Shown one piece after another: positions 9,991 to 19,290 of a DNA stretch of 64,000 nt; position 1 is the stretch's first letter, and each line of letters starts with the position of its first letter. A program made the translations under genes and the position numbers. The notes beneath the pieces are model-generated. The model made no database searches, was not told where the DNA came from, and saw only the letters and a list, made by a program, of their open reading frames with translations. Location of the stretch: contig NZ_JBNHEP010000288.1 in assembly GCF_050015995.1 (NCBI RefSeq), positions 1 to 64,000 on the forward strand, in the 5' to 3' direction. The DNA is from Trichodesmium sp050015995 (GTDB lineage Bacteria; Cyanobacteriota; Cyanobacteriia; Cyanobacteriales; Microcoleaceae).

Positions 9991-10163
9991 TAATTTTTTG
10001 GTGGTGGTGCATAGTAATGGTAGAGAGAGTGTGAGAAGTGTGGGGAGTTTGGGGAGAGAGTGTGGGGAGTTTGGGGAGAGAGTGTGGGGAGTTTGGGGAG
10101 TTTGGGGAGAAATTAAAAAAATATATATTCTCACCATTACTATGCAGGACTACCAATTTTTTA
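9991..10163. mobile_element. MITE-like inverted-repeat element with G-rich core
   Basis: Arms TGCATAGTAATGGT (10008-10021) and its exact complement (10133-10146), plus outer arms TAATTTTTTGG (9991-10001) and complement (10153-10163), enclose an array of GTTTGGGGAGAGAGTGTGGG units. No coding capacity. The four-G runs could form a quadruplex; that is inference. Confidence 0.65.
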
Positions 10164-10271
10164 TTTGGAAGTTCCTAATTGATAGACTCTCGCTCATTTA
10201 TAGCACTATGTCTTTTGCTTAGGATAATAAATTTGGGTTGTAAGGGAATAAGAAATAGCTATAGCGCTACG

Positions 10272-10320
10272 CGCAAGTCAAAAGTTAAAATTCAAAAGTT
10301 AAAAGTTAAAAGTTAAAATT
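10272..10320. repeat. Heptamer repeat (AAAAGTT)n at a duplication breakpoint
   Basis: Five or so AAAAGTT-type heptamers lie directly against the left edge of the duplicated DUF2126 fragment. Confidence 0.75.
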
Positions 10321-10815
10321 CAGAGGATTTGCAAAAGGTAATTGGAGATTTACAGTCGGCAGATTTTGGATTTGAATTTGACTGGTTTGCGCCGTTTTTT
10401 GAATTTCGTTTTCCGACAGTTGGGGAGATAATTCGGGATGGGTTGCAGTTGGAGTTACGTTATGCAATTGAACCTTGGCACGTTTTGGGAGAAGAAACGA
10501 CTGGTGGAGGAACAGCACGTTATGTGGATGACTCGATGGAAAGGTTGCAGGTAATGTTGCGGGGTGCGATGGGAGATTCGCCGAATCAGGATAGTGTAGG
10601 TTCGCGCTAAGGTATAGAGCGCGGAAGTATGGAAGTTTGTTACATCCGGCGATCGAATCTCATAGTCCGTTGGTGTTTGAAATTGTGGATAGTGCGATAG
10701 GACGAAGTATTGGTGGGTGTAGTTATTATGTGAGTCCTCCCAATGGGAAGGTTTATCAGGAGTTTCCGCCGAATCATCGGGAGGCAGAGTCGCGGATGGT
10801 GGAGCGGTTTATAGG
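10321..10815 (+). pseudogene. Truncated, deleted copy of the DUF2126 gene 3' part
   Basis: This segment matches about 8837-9400 of the DUF2126 gene with only scattered substitutions (LQKVIGDLQSA, ETTGGGTARYVDDSMERLQVMLRGAMGD, GGCSYYVSPPNGK all recur). It has no 5' part. About 73 bp that lie between QDSV and the ARKYGSLLHP block in the parent are missing, which creates a stop and splits the frame. The right end runs straight into the 278-bp array. It is a non-functional duplicate of a gene end. Confidence 0.9.
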
Positions 10816-11772
10816 AATAATGAAAATGTTAGTAGTTTTCCACACTAGGAGGGAAGGAAAGATTTGATGAGGGAAAAATCTCTATTTCTTGAAGCTTCAG
10901 AAAATGAAAATATTTCTGTTATTGCTTTTGGGAAAATTCCTGAATATTGAACAGGTTTTTTTGAGCGGGAAATTGAGTTGAATAAAAAGTCATACACAGG
11001 GGCAAACAACACCTTATAGCTTTTATAATATCACAAAAATTGTGAGGATGGAGCTAAAAATCCTTTGACCCCCTGAAATTTTTGGGATCTTCAGATAATG
11101 AAAATGTTAGTAGTTTTCCACACTAGGAGGGAAGGAAAGATTTGATGAGGGAAAAATCTCTATTTCTTGAAGCTTCAGAAAATGAAAATATTTCTGTTAT
11201 TGCTTTTGGGAAAATTCCTGAATATTGAACAGGTTTTTTTGAGCGGGAAATTGAGTTGAATAAAAAGTCATACACAGGGGCAAACAACACCTTATAGCTT
11301 TTATAATATCACAAAAATTGTGAGGATGGAGCTAAAAATCCTTTGACCCCCTGAAATTTTTGGGATCTTCAGATAATGAAAATGTTAGTAGTTTTCCACA
11401 CTAGGAGGGAAGGAAAGATTTGATGAGGGAAAAATCTCTATTTCTTGAAGCTTCAGAAAATGAAAATATTTCTGTTATTGCTTTTGGGAAAATTCCTGAA
11501 TATTGAACAGGTTTTTTTGAGCGGGAAATTGAGTTGAATAAAAAGTCATACACAGGGGCAAACAACACCTTATAGCTTTTATAATATCACAAAAATTGTG
11601 AGGATGGAGCTAAAAATCCTTTGACCCCCTGAAATTTTTGGGATCTTCAGATAATGAAAATGTTAGTAGTTTTCCACCCTAGGAGGGAGGGAAAGATTTG
11701 ATGAGGAAAAAATCTCTATTTCTTGGAGCTTCAGAAAATGAAAATATTTCTGTTATTGCTCTTGGGAAAAAA
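10816..11772. repeat. 278-bp tandem array, three full units and a partial
   Basis: The landmark ATGAAAATGTTAG occurs at 10820, 11098, 11376 and 11654, an exact 278-bp period. The first three units look identical. The fourth is cut after about 118 bp and has several substitutions, so expansion seems recent. Each unit holds two tiny frames (about 15 and 27 codons) separated by AGGAGGGAAGG-like sequence, but nothing I recognise as a protein. Confidence 0.9.
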
Positions 11773-11867
11773 TTGCTTTCGCTTTGTCGCTGCGGACGAC
11801 TCTTAAAACGGATTCTATATTAAAATTAATTTTAATATTTTCAAATAGATATGAACAGGAAATACAT

Positions 11868-12998
11868 ATGTTGAAATCGTTGACTATAAATAATTTTCGT
11901 TGCTTCCAATCTTTTGAACTTCAACAACTTAACAGAGTTAATTTATTGGTAGGAATGAATAATAGTGGAAAAACCTCAATTTTAGAAGCAATTCAACTCT
12001 TATATTCTGCGTACCAACCTGCACAACTCCAGAAAATAATGTTTTACCGAGGAGAATATTTATGGAGGGAGCGTGATAAACAACTAGATATTCGCCATCT
12101 GTTTTATGGGCGTGAAATTTCAGTAGGAAGCAAATTTTCTATAGTAGGAACTAATGATAAATATCAGGAAAATCTAATTGCTTCAATACAAGCAGATTCA
12201 CCGAATAAATTAGATGAACAAAAAGATTTATTTGATAATTCAGAAGAAATTAGTGATGAACTAGATGAATTAGAAGATATTGTTTTTATGCTTGATTGGA
12301 AAAAAAAAGAAGTTAGCATAAGACGCAGATTATCACCTGATGGAGGTATGGATGTTCGTATATTAAGGTCATCTAGAATAACTACAGAAGCAGTTACAAA
12401 ATCCCAATTTATTACACCATTATCTTTGGATATTGACGAAATTACTCAATTATTTGATGAAATTGTATTAACACCAGAGGAAAATTTGACCTTAGAAGCG
12501 CTACAAATTATTGAACCTAAAATTGAACGTATTGCTTCAATTGGTCCTGAAAAATACGGTTCTAATACTAGAATTTTAAGTACTAGAAATGTAGGAGCAA
12601 GAGGTGGATTTAGAGTCAAAGTTTCTGACCAAAAACAACCCATACCTATTGGCAGTATGGGAGAAGGAATATGGCGAATTTTAGCATTAGCGATCGCTCT
12701 TGTTTCTGCTCAAGGTGGAGTATTACTTGTAGATGAAATTGATACTGGTTTACATTTTTCTACAATGTCTGATATGTGGAAACTTATTTGGAAAACAGCG
12801 AAAAAATTAGATGTTCAAGTATTTGCTACTACTCATAATAGTGACTGTTGGAGTAGTCTTGCAGATGTGATTAAAAGTGAAGGTTTAGAAAGTGAAGAAA
12901 TTTCAATTCACAGAATAGAAGCTGATAAAAATAGTTCTGTAGTTTTCACAGAACCAGAAATTGTTATTGCTGCAAAACGTGACATAGAGGTGCGATAG
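11868..12998 (+). CDS. AAA ATPase of the OLD/SMC-like ABC class
   Basis: A 376-residue ATPase. Walker A is GMNNSGKTS at about residues 29-37 after the typical SLTINNFRCF start. An ABC-signature-like SMGEGIWRIL and Walker B LLVDEIDTGL follow in the C-terminal third, then a switch histidine in FATTHNSD. This is the layout of the ATPase half of OLD-family nucleases (AAA_15/AAA_21). It lacks a TOPRIM domain; the next gene, two bases downstream, supplies a DUF3226 protein. Start chosen at ATG 11868 with AGGA upstream; the longer frame begins in repeat-derived sequence. The pair sits in a repeat-rich accessory zone, consistent with horizontal acquisition. Confidence 0.88.
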   Translation: MLKSLTINNFRCFQSFELQQLNRVNLLVGMNNSGKTSILEAIQLLYSAYQPAQLQKIMFYRGEYLWRERDKQLDIRHLFYGREISVGSKFSIVGTNDKYQENLIASIQADSPNKLDEQKDLFDNSEEISDELDELEDIVFMLDWKKKEVSIRRRLSPDGGMDVRILRSSRITTEAVTKSQFITPLSLDIDEITQLFDEIVLTPEENLTLEALQIIEPKIERIASIGPEKYGSNTRILSTRNVGARGGFRVKVSDQKQPIPIGSMGEGIWRILALAIALVSAQGGVLLVDEIDTGLHFSTMSDMWKLIWKTAKKLDVQVFATTHNSDCWSSLADVIKSEGLESEEISIHRIEADKNSSVVFTEPEIVIAAKRDIEVR

Positions 12999-13000
12999 TA

Positions 13001-13666
13001 ATGGCAAAAAAAGGAAGAAAATTACCTCCTAAAAATAAGCTCTTGGTAGAAGGTGCTGAGGATAAAAGAGTTATTCCATATTTGATAGAAGCTAATGGCA
13101 TTTCTTGGGGTGAAAATAAAGAAGAAGCTATTGTCTTGATTGAAGTATGTGGTTCAAAAACAGAACTACTAAATAGATATGAAATTTCTACCCAGTTAAA
13201 AAGCACTGGACTTTCTGCATTAGGTTTAATGGTTGATGCAGATAACGAACCAGAAAATACATGGCAAACTATTAGGAATGTTTGTTTACCAAGTATTCCT
13301 GATTTTCCTGAAAGTTTGCCAGAAAAAGGTCTAATTCATACGACTAATTCTGGTGTTAAATTTGGAGTGTGGATGATGCCAGATAATAAAATGGGTGGGA
13401 TGCTAGAAACATTTCTGACTTATATGATTCCTGACGAAAATGAACCTATTTGGAATTATGCACAAACAGTTGTTATGGAAGCTAAAAATATAGGTGCACC
13501 ATTTATAGAAAATCATACTGATAAAGCGAATATTCATACATGGTTAGCTTGGCAAAATCCTCCCGGTCGCCAATTACATAATGCTGTGATGGAAAAAATT
13601 TTCAATCCAAAACATCCCCAAGCTCAAATATTTATTAACTGGTTTAAAAAATTATATGACTTGTAA
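13001..13666 (+). CDS. DUF3226 (TOPRIM-like) protein paired with AAA ATPase
   Basis: A 221-residue protein starting two bases after the ATPase stop, so surely co-transcribed. The N-terminus NKLLVEGAEDKRVIPYL has the TOPRIM-type VEG(x)ED acidic motif, and GLMVDADNEPENTW gives the second acidic DxD-like motif. These are the metal ligands expected in a TOPRIM nuclease or regulator. DUF3226 proteins often follow such ATPases. The two together would resemble an OLD nuclease split in two chains. A defence role is inference from that resemblance; no experimental function is known to me. Confidence 0.82.
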   Translation: MAKKGRKLPPKNKLLVEGAEDKRVIPYLIEANGISWGENKEEAIVLIEVCGSKTELLNRYEISTQLKSTGLSALGLMVDADNEPENTWQTIRNVCLPSIPDFPESLPEKGLIHTTNSGVKFGVWMMPDNKMGGMLETFLTYMIPDENEPIWNYAQTVVMEAKNIGAPFIENHTDKANIHTWLAWQNPPGRQLHNAVMEKIFNPKHPQAQIFINWFKKLYDL

Positions 13667-13796
13667 AATTTATCAAATTTAATTTTAACTATAGTAAAAA
13701 ATTCCAAAATATATAAACAGTCTTAAAATTTGACTTTTGTTAGCTCTCTCTTTTGTTTCAGGATATTTTCTACAAAACTCAAATATGACTCCGATA

Positions 13797-13956
13797 TCAA
13801 AATTAGAGACTGTTTGTAAAATAAGTATTAAGAGAACATGCGAGTGACTAAAATCTAAAAGCGGTAATACTTCAAGAGATTGAAATTTGGTAGGTAGAGA
13901 AGTATTCAGTACATATATTCCTAGATTTTTAAGCGACAAATATTTGTCTTGATTTC
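13797..13956 (-). repeat. Dispersed ~150-bp repeat, copy 1
   Basis: The reverse complement of this stretch matches 33262-33412: GACAAATATTTGTC, then AATCTAGGAATATATGTAC, TTTTAGATTTTAGTCAC and CTTAATACTTATTTTACAAA in the same order. There is a minus-strand frame across part of it but it is not kept in the other copy. Confidence 0.7.
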
Positions 13957-13964
13957 TTCCTCCT

Positions 13965-14031
13965 TATTCCCTATTCCCTATTCCCTATTCCCTGTTCCCT
14001 GTTCCCTGTTCCCTGTTCCCTGTTCCCTATC
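13965..14031. repeat. Heptamer array TTCCCTA/TTCCCTG
   Basis: About nine consecutive heptamers, first TTCCCTA then TTCCCTG variants. Shorter arrays of the same unit recur near 295, 16290, 19370, 52890 and elsewhere in the window. Confidence 0.9.
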
Positions 14032-14229
14032 TCCTTTTTATATTTCCTTTACAAACAATCTCTTATGAGTGATACAAATTAAAGTTATCTCTCAAATTAG
14101 TAATATATAACTCTCAACCTGGGGAGCGATCGCTTGAAATATCTCCCCATATTATTGACTATTCAAAATTCCTCTGCTAAAACAAAGGCATCAATATTAT
14201 TATTATCCTTATTTGTAGCTAATCTAAAT

Positions 14230-14817
14230 ATGATTAAACAACTCAAAAATTCTGACAATGACCCTATCAATGTCGATTTTTTAACACCAGAAGTAGTCAA
14301 ATTAAAGGGTAAAATTGGTATGACCTTGGCTCCAGGTAAGAAAAATTTTGGGATGCACTTGGATTGGGATCGGGATTTGAATAAAGACTTATTACGACTA
14401 CGTTTAGATTATGAGACAGATATACTAATAACACTTCTAGAAGAACATGAATTAGAAGACATACAAATTTCTAACCTGGGAAAAGTAGCAGAAGCACAAG
14501 GAATAAAAAGTATAAGATTTCCCATTAAAGATCAAAGTATTCCTACCTCAATAGATGACTTTATCAATCTAATTAATAATATTCTGAAAGTAGTAACAGA
14601 AGGACAAACAGTAGTAATTCATTGTAAAGCTGGATTGGGACGTACTGGAACAGTTACCGCTTGTTGTTTAGTAGCTTTAGGTTATTCAGCAGTTGAGGCG
14701 ATCGCTACGGTCAGACAAACCCGGCAATATACAATTGAAACTAAACAACAAGAAAATTTTGTTTTCCAATTTTATCAACAATTGGCTTCAGGAAAACTAG
14801 CAGTTTCAGTACTTTGA
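14230..14817 (+). CDS. Dual-specificity / CDKN3-like protein phosphatase
   Basis: A 195-residue cysteine phosphatase. The signature HCKAGLGRTG supplies the nucleophilic Cys and the phosphate-binding Arg. The general-acid region is probably the FPIKDQSIPTS loop before it. The IGMTLAPGKKNFGMHLDWDRDL block is typical of the cyanobacterial CDKN3-like family. Substrate unknown. I placed the start at the ATG of MIKQLKNSD; a TTG 96 bases earlier would add a hydrophobic leader that I do not expect in this cytoplasmic family. No operon partner; a GCGATCGC site lies near the alternative start. Confidence 0.82.
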   Translation: MIKQLKNSDNDPINVDFLTPEVVKLKGKIGMTLAPGKKNFGMHLDWDRDLNKDLLRLRLDYETDILITLLEEHELEDIQISNLGKVAEAQGIKSIRFPIKDQSIPTSIDDFINLINNILKVVTEGQTVVIHCKAGLGRTGTVTACCLVALGYSAVEAIATVRQTRQYTIETKQQENFVFQFYQQLASGKLAVSVL

Positions 14818-14924
14818 GAAGTTGGTTGATTTGATATATTTTTGGGAGGGATAGTTCAGTCTGATACCAGTTAATTTTGACAATAAATAAGATATTCAAG
14901 CCTCATACTTCAGCCAGATTTACT

Positions 14925-14956
14925 GATAACTGATAACTGATAACTGATAACTGAAA
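14925..14956. repeat. Heptamer repeat (TGATAAC)n
   Basis: Four to five TGATAAC heptamers. The same unit recurs at about 51190-51215 and 63793-63815. Confidence 0.85.
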
Positions 14957-15069
14957 TTACTGCCCTCCCAGTTATACATCCTGAAAAAACTCAACAATAA
15001 TTTTCAAATATTTGTTGTGATTTGTAGATGCCGAGCATCCTGAATTTAATATTACTATTATTAGCTTAA

Positions 15070-15498
15070 TTATGGTTGTTTTAATAATTCTGCCCGGATA
15101 CAACCTTTTTCCCATTTCCAGTTAGGTAAAGATTTTTGGGGAAGAAAAATTGCCCAGATTGAACCTTCAGGACTCTTATAAAAACCTGTAATTTCAGCTT
15201 CTACCAGACTGCACCATGGTGCTGATACTAAAATTTTATCTCCCGAACTAAAAATTTTTCCGCTAGCATTAGTCGCTTCTTGAATAGATTCTTTTAACTT
15301 TGGTTTACCTGGTTTTCTTGGTCTTTCTGGTTTTCTTGGTTGATTTGTACCTTCTGTTCTTGATGAGAAGTTTTTTACTGGAGTAGGTTTTTCTTGTTTG
15401 GACTCAGTTTTTTCGCGCAGTGTCTCCTTAGCAGAATTAGGTTCAATTGGCTTTTTTGGTCTAACAGGTCTATTGATTGCTATTATTTCGTGACTCAT
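15070..15498 (-). CDS. Conserved hypothetical, basic Pro-rich linker protein
   Basis: A 142-residue protein that I do not recognise at family level. Residues 1-75 are low-complexity, rich in Lys, Pro, Glu and Arg (PRKPERPRKPGKPK). Residues about 80-140 form a compact, probably folded domain with several Trp (SAPWCSLVEAEITGFY, SIWAIFLPQKSLPNWKW), reminiscent of a small beta-barrel. GGGAG lies eight bases before the ATG, supporting the start. The basic tail suggests nucleic-acid or membrane binding, which is inference only. Confidence 0.7.
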   Translation of the reverse strand: MSHEIIAINRPVRPKKPIEPNSAKETLREKTESKQEKPTPVKNFSSRTEGTNQPRKPERPRKPGKPKLKESIQEATNASGKIFSSGDKILVSAPWCSLVEAEITGFYKSPEGSIWAIFLPQKSLPNWKWEKGCIRAELLKQP

Positions 15499-15678
15499 CC
15501 ACTTAACTCCCTATACCTGATTTTAGCTATCTTTCTATCTATGATAGCACTACTGAAATTTGGCTTTTGTGTTTGGTGGCCTAAATCATTATTTAGACTT
15601 CCATATTACACTTTTGACCAGAATAAATTTATGTTCTGGAGTAACAAATTCCCCGAAATTAATTATTAAGGGTTATTG

Positions 15679-15846
15679 TTAGAGACTGTTAATCAAGCAA
15701 ATATTAAGACAGTCAGAATAGTCAATCCCGGTGGATGAAAGCTGTCCGCTGTCATCTAGGGTGAGCAAGGGTCGATATTCCCACCTGTTCATGTCGGTGA
15801 TATCCCAAAGCCACCCTAAATCCCTAAATAAGGATTTAACTTTCAT
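15679..15846 (-). CDS. Possible 55-aa small protein
   Basis: A minus-strand frame begins with MKVKSLFRDLGWLWDITDM and contains NRWEYRPLLTLDDSGQL. It is more GC-rich than its surroundings, has balanced amino acid use, and lies upstream of and on the same strand as the 15070-15498 gene. I do not recognise it and see no ribosome site, so it could be a fragment of a larger lost gene. Confidence 0.4.
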   Translation of the reverse strand: MKVKSLFRDLGWLWDITDMNRWEYRPLLTLDDSGQLSSTGIDYSDCLNICLINSL

Positions 15847-16914
15847 TTAATAAACTGTTTCTTAGATTTCTAACTTTCCATGTTTGAATCAGGAAATTTT
15901 CTTGATTGAGATTATTTTGATTTAATTTTAACTTGATCAATATGAATCTAAAACCCTAATAATTAAGTTATTATAAGTCAGCTTTTTCTATAGAATGCTG
16001 CGTAAATAGCAATAGGAAATCAGGGTTAGGGAAAAATGAATATAGCGTTTCTTGAGCTAATGAGGTACAGTTGTTTTTCTACTCCCTACTCCCTACTTCC
16101 TAAAAATTACGAATTTTGTACCTCACGCTTTTTGGGAATTGCTATAGTTTATTAGTATTTTTCCTAAGACCTACTACCTAATAGATATCTCCATAAAATA
16201 AACTTCCTCCTTATTTAACATAAGCTAGAGTTGTCAAAGTCACTCTCCGAAATCATTTTTCGTACTGCTTTGGCCGTGAAAATCTATTCCCTGTTCCCTA
16301 TTCCCAGTTAAGTGTTCCCTACTAGATGCAAAAAGTCTATATCTTTTTCACGCCTATGTCTAATACACTTAATGAATATCAACTATTCAAGCTAATGGCT
16401 AATAGCTGACTGTTAAATGCTTACCTAAAACCTTTAATTCATCTAGTGAGGGATTAATTAAAGACACTTGAAAATTTTACTTTTTGCCTATTCATAGAGC
16501 AATATTAAGGCTTAAAACTATTTTATTTTATAAAATAATTTTCAAAATATATATACTGTAGCTTGGCTAAAATAATCTACTACTAACAAAATACTCATAG
16601 TCTTACAAATCTAAGACTTTTGACTTTTAAATTTTAACTTTCCTATAGAGACACTACTAATTTTTTTCATCTTGATTTTTTGCTATTTTAACAATCTTAG
16701 ATGACAAATGTAAGTAAATTGTTTTATGGCATAAGATAGGTTGCTAAAATTAATTAGAAAATTAGGAGAGACACGGAAACAGGGAACAGTTCATCCTAAA
16801 ATCTCCTACCTCATACCTTACTTAAGGCTGTCAATTTATTTACGCCCAACTACTTAATTAAAACTCTGCCTTTAAGAGCAAGGTTTAATCGATTAAAAAA
16901 AAGGCTCTACCAAG
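15847..16914. other. Long spacer before kinase gene
   Basis: No gene seen. It contains a family C repeat (16041-16147), a short TTCCC-type heptamer run near 16287-16322 and a fragment of family B near 16390-16425. The rest is AT-rich. Confidence 0.5.
16041..16147. repeat. Dispersed repeat family C, copy 1
   Basis: Begins TATAGCGTTTC...GAGGTAC and ends GTACCTCACGC...AATTGCTATAG, i.e. inverted ends around a CTCCCTA core. Related copies lie at 23384-23512 and about 35118-35222. Confidence 0.6.
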
Positions 16915-19290
16915 ATGATTAAAAATATTTTAGATGGACGCTATAAAATTATTAAAATTATTGAATCAGGAGAATTTGGCCATACTTATCTAGCGCAAGA
17001 TATTCGTCGTCCTGGAGAAGCACAATGTTTTGTTAAGCATTTACAACCAAATACTTATGACCAAAGATTTCTGGAAATCATTCGCCGTAGATTTCAACAA
17101 GAAGCAAAAATACTAGAAAAGTTATCTCAACACAATCAAATTCCTAAACTACTTGCTTACTTTGAAGAAAATCAAGAATTTTATTTAGTTCAATCTTTTA
17201 TTCCTGGTCAATCTCTAGATAATGAAATATTACCAGGTAAAGCTCTATCTGAAATCCAAATAATTAGAATTATCAGAGAAGTATTAGAAATTTTAGGATT
17301 TGTGCATGAAAATAATGTGATTCATCGAGATATTAAACCTGCTAATTTAATTAGAAGAAAATCAGACCATAAATTAGTTTTAATTGATTTTGGAGCTGTT
17401 AAAGAAATTAATATTGCTCAACAAAATAAAACAGCAAGGATTGGTACGATGGAATATATGCCAATTGAACAATTTGAATATAATCCACAATTAAATAGTG
17501 ATATTTATGCTTTAGGAATGATGGGAATTCAGGGAATTACAGGATTACCTAGTAGTGAATTATCTAAACTAAAAAATCAGGAAAATGGTAATAAAAGAGA
17601 AATATTTTGGCGACACCTAACAAATTGTTCTACAGGTCTAGCAGATATTTTAGATAAGATGGTCCGCTATAATTATCACGAACGTTATCAGTCAGCAGCA
17701 GAAGTCATAGCAGATTTAAAAGAAATTAGCAATAATCCAAATCAAACTATAGATAACAGGGAAATTTATCGAGAAGAGATTGTTCGTCGGGCTAGCTATC
17801 GAGGAGATATTTCTATTGTAGGGAGAAGAATTTTAGATGAACTACGAGAAAGTTTAGAACTCTCACAAGAAGAAACGGAAATAATTGAGGATGAGGTATT
17901 AAATCCTTACCGTAAATATCAGGAGAAAGGAGAAAGATATGAACAAACATTACGAGCTGCTATTCAACAAGAATATCCATTTAGTAATGAAACTCGTGAA
18001 GAGTTAGAACGTCTACAACAAATTTTAGGATTGACTCAGGAGGATGTAGAATTAATAGAATACAGAGTAATACCTAAATCTATACTTATAAAATTCAAAA
18101 AAATATTGCTCAATAACTATCAAAAATCATCTATTAACTGGTGGTTAATTGTAGTAATTATTTCTATTATTATTGTAGTAATATTTGCTATTGATAGATA
18201 TATTAAATTTCAAAATTATAATCAAATGCTGCAACAGCAAGCATTAAAAAAAGAACAAAAAGAAGCTGCACAATTAAATTTATTGAGAAACTTATATGCA
18301 GACCGAAATTATGAAAATTGCATCAATCAAACAACTCTAATTAGTGAAAAATCTAATATTTTTGCTGAAGCTCAGGATATTTTACAAAAATGTAAACAAG
18401 GTAAAAATTGGCAGAATTATCAAGTAGAAGATTTATCTCAATATTCAGCTGCTGTCGGTACTGTTGTATTTAGTCCAGATGGAAAAATGCTGGCTACTGG
18501 TAGTAGAGAGACAACGGTAAAAATTTTAGAAATACCTACAGGAAAAGTTATTAACACATTTCCTGCGGATAATTCTCCAATTTGGTCAGCTGCCTTTAAT
18601 AGCGATGCTACTCAATTAGTTGCAGGTACTTATGATTGGAGAGTAATTGTCTGGAATTTGAAAACAGGAGAACCATTTCATGTTTTTGAACATCGAGCAC
18701 CTATTTGGTCAGTTGCAATGAGTCCCGATAATGAAACAATTGCTAGTTCTAGTGGAGATAGAACGGTCAAAGTTTGGGATTTAAAAACAGGTTTCTTAAT
18801 TTTTAATTTCCCAGATCATTCAGATGTAATTTATTCTATTGCTATTAGCTCAGATGGCAAAATATTGGTTAGTGGTAGTGCAGACCAAACTATAAAAATT
18901 GAAGATTTAGATACAGGAGAATTAATTAATACATTAACTGGACACGAAGGAGTTATTAGGTCTGTTAAGATTACTCCAGATAGCGAAAAAATAGTTAGTG
19001 GTAGTTATGATAATACAGTTAAAATTTGGGATTTAAAAACAGGAAAGTTAATCAAAACTCTATCTGGTCATACTGCTGAAGTTGTATCTGTTGATATTAG
19101 TCGAGATGGTCGGTATATTGCTAGTGGCAGTAAGGATAATAGTATTAAGATATGGGATTTAGAAACAGGAGAATTGCTGAATACTTTAACCGGACATACA
19201 GATGAGATTTATACAGTTAGTTTTAGTCCTGATGGTAATAGTATTGCTAGTGGTAGTAAGGACAGAACTATTAAACTTTGGCGACGATAG
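16915..19290 (+). CDS. Ser/Thr protein kinase with transmembrane segment and WD40 propeller
   Basis: A 791-residue membrane kinase. The Hanks-type kinase domain spans about residues 8-270, with the catalytic loop HRDIKPANLI, the DFG-equivalent IDFGAVKE and the activation segment GTMEYMPIEQF. Residues about 300-395 hold two related helical modules (LELSQEETEIIEDEV and LGLTQEDVELIEYRV), often seen in cyanobacterial kinases. One hydrophobic segment (about 406-428) precedes a coiled linker. Seven WD40 repeats (about 505-791) form a complete propeller ending in the IKLWRR strand. The propeller probably lies on the far side of the membrane and senses or scaffolds a partner. Target unknown. Confidence 0.93.
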   Translation: MIKNILDGRYKIIKIIESGEFGHTYLAQDIRRPGEAQCFVKHLQPNTYDQRFLEIIRRRFQQEAKILEKLSQHNQIPKLLAYFEENQEFYLVQSFIPGQSLDNEILPGKALSEIQIIRIIREVLEILGFVHENNVIHRDIKPANLIRRKSDHKLVLIDFGAVKEINIAQQNKTARIGTMEYMPIEQFEYNPQLNSDIYALGMMGIQGITGLPSSELSKLKNQENGNKREIFWRHLTNCSTGLADILDKMVRYNYHERYQSAAEVIADLKEISNNPNQTIDNREIYREEIVRRASYRGDISIVGRRILDELRESLELSQEETEIIEDEVLNPYRKYQEKGERYEQTLRAAIQQEYPFSNETREELERLQQILGLTQEDVELIEYRVIPKSILIKFKKILLNNYQKSSINWWLIVVIISIIIVVIFAIDRYIKFQNYNQMLQQQALKKEQKEAAQLNLLRNLYADRNYENCINQTTLISEKSNIFAEAQDILQKCKQGKNWQNYQVEDLSQYSAAVGTVVFSPDGKMLATGSRETTVKILEIPTGKVINTFPADNSPIWSAAFNSDATQLVAGTYDWRVIVWNLKTGEPFHVFEHRAPIWSVAMSPDNETIASSSGDRTVKVWDLKTGFLIFNFPDHSDVIYSIAISSDGKILVSGSADQTIKIEDLDTGELINTLTGHEGVIRSVKITPDSEKIVSGSYDNTVKIWDLKTGKLIKTLSGHTAEVVSVDISRDGRYIASGSKDNSIKIWDLETGELLNTLTGHTDEIYTVSFSPDGNSIASGSKDRTIKLWRR

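Noticed and set aside
13685..13939. 84-codon minus-strand frame
   Set aside because: It overlaps a dispersed repeat whose second copy at 33262-33412 does not keep the frame, so it is repeat sequence.
15690..15840. Possible structured RNA because of higher GC and short inverted segments
   Set aside because: It does not match SRP RNA, tmRNA, RNase P RNA or Yfr1 features that I know; a coding reading on the minus strand explains it better.
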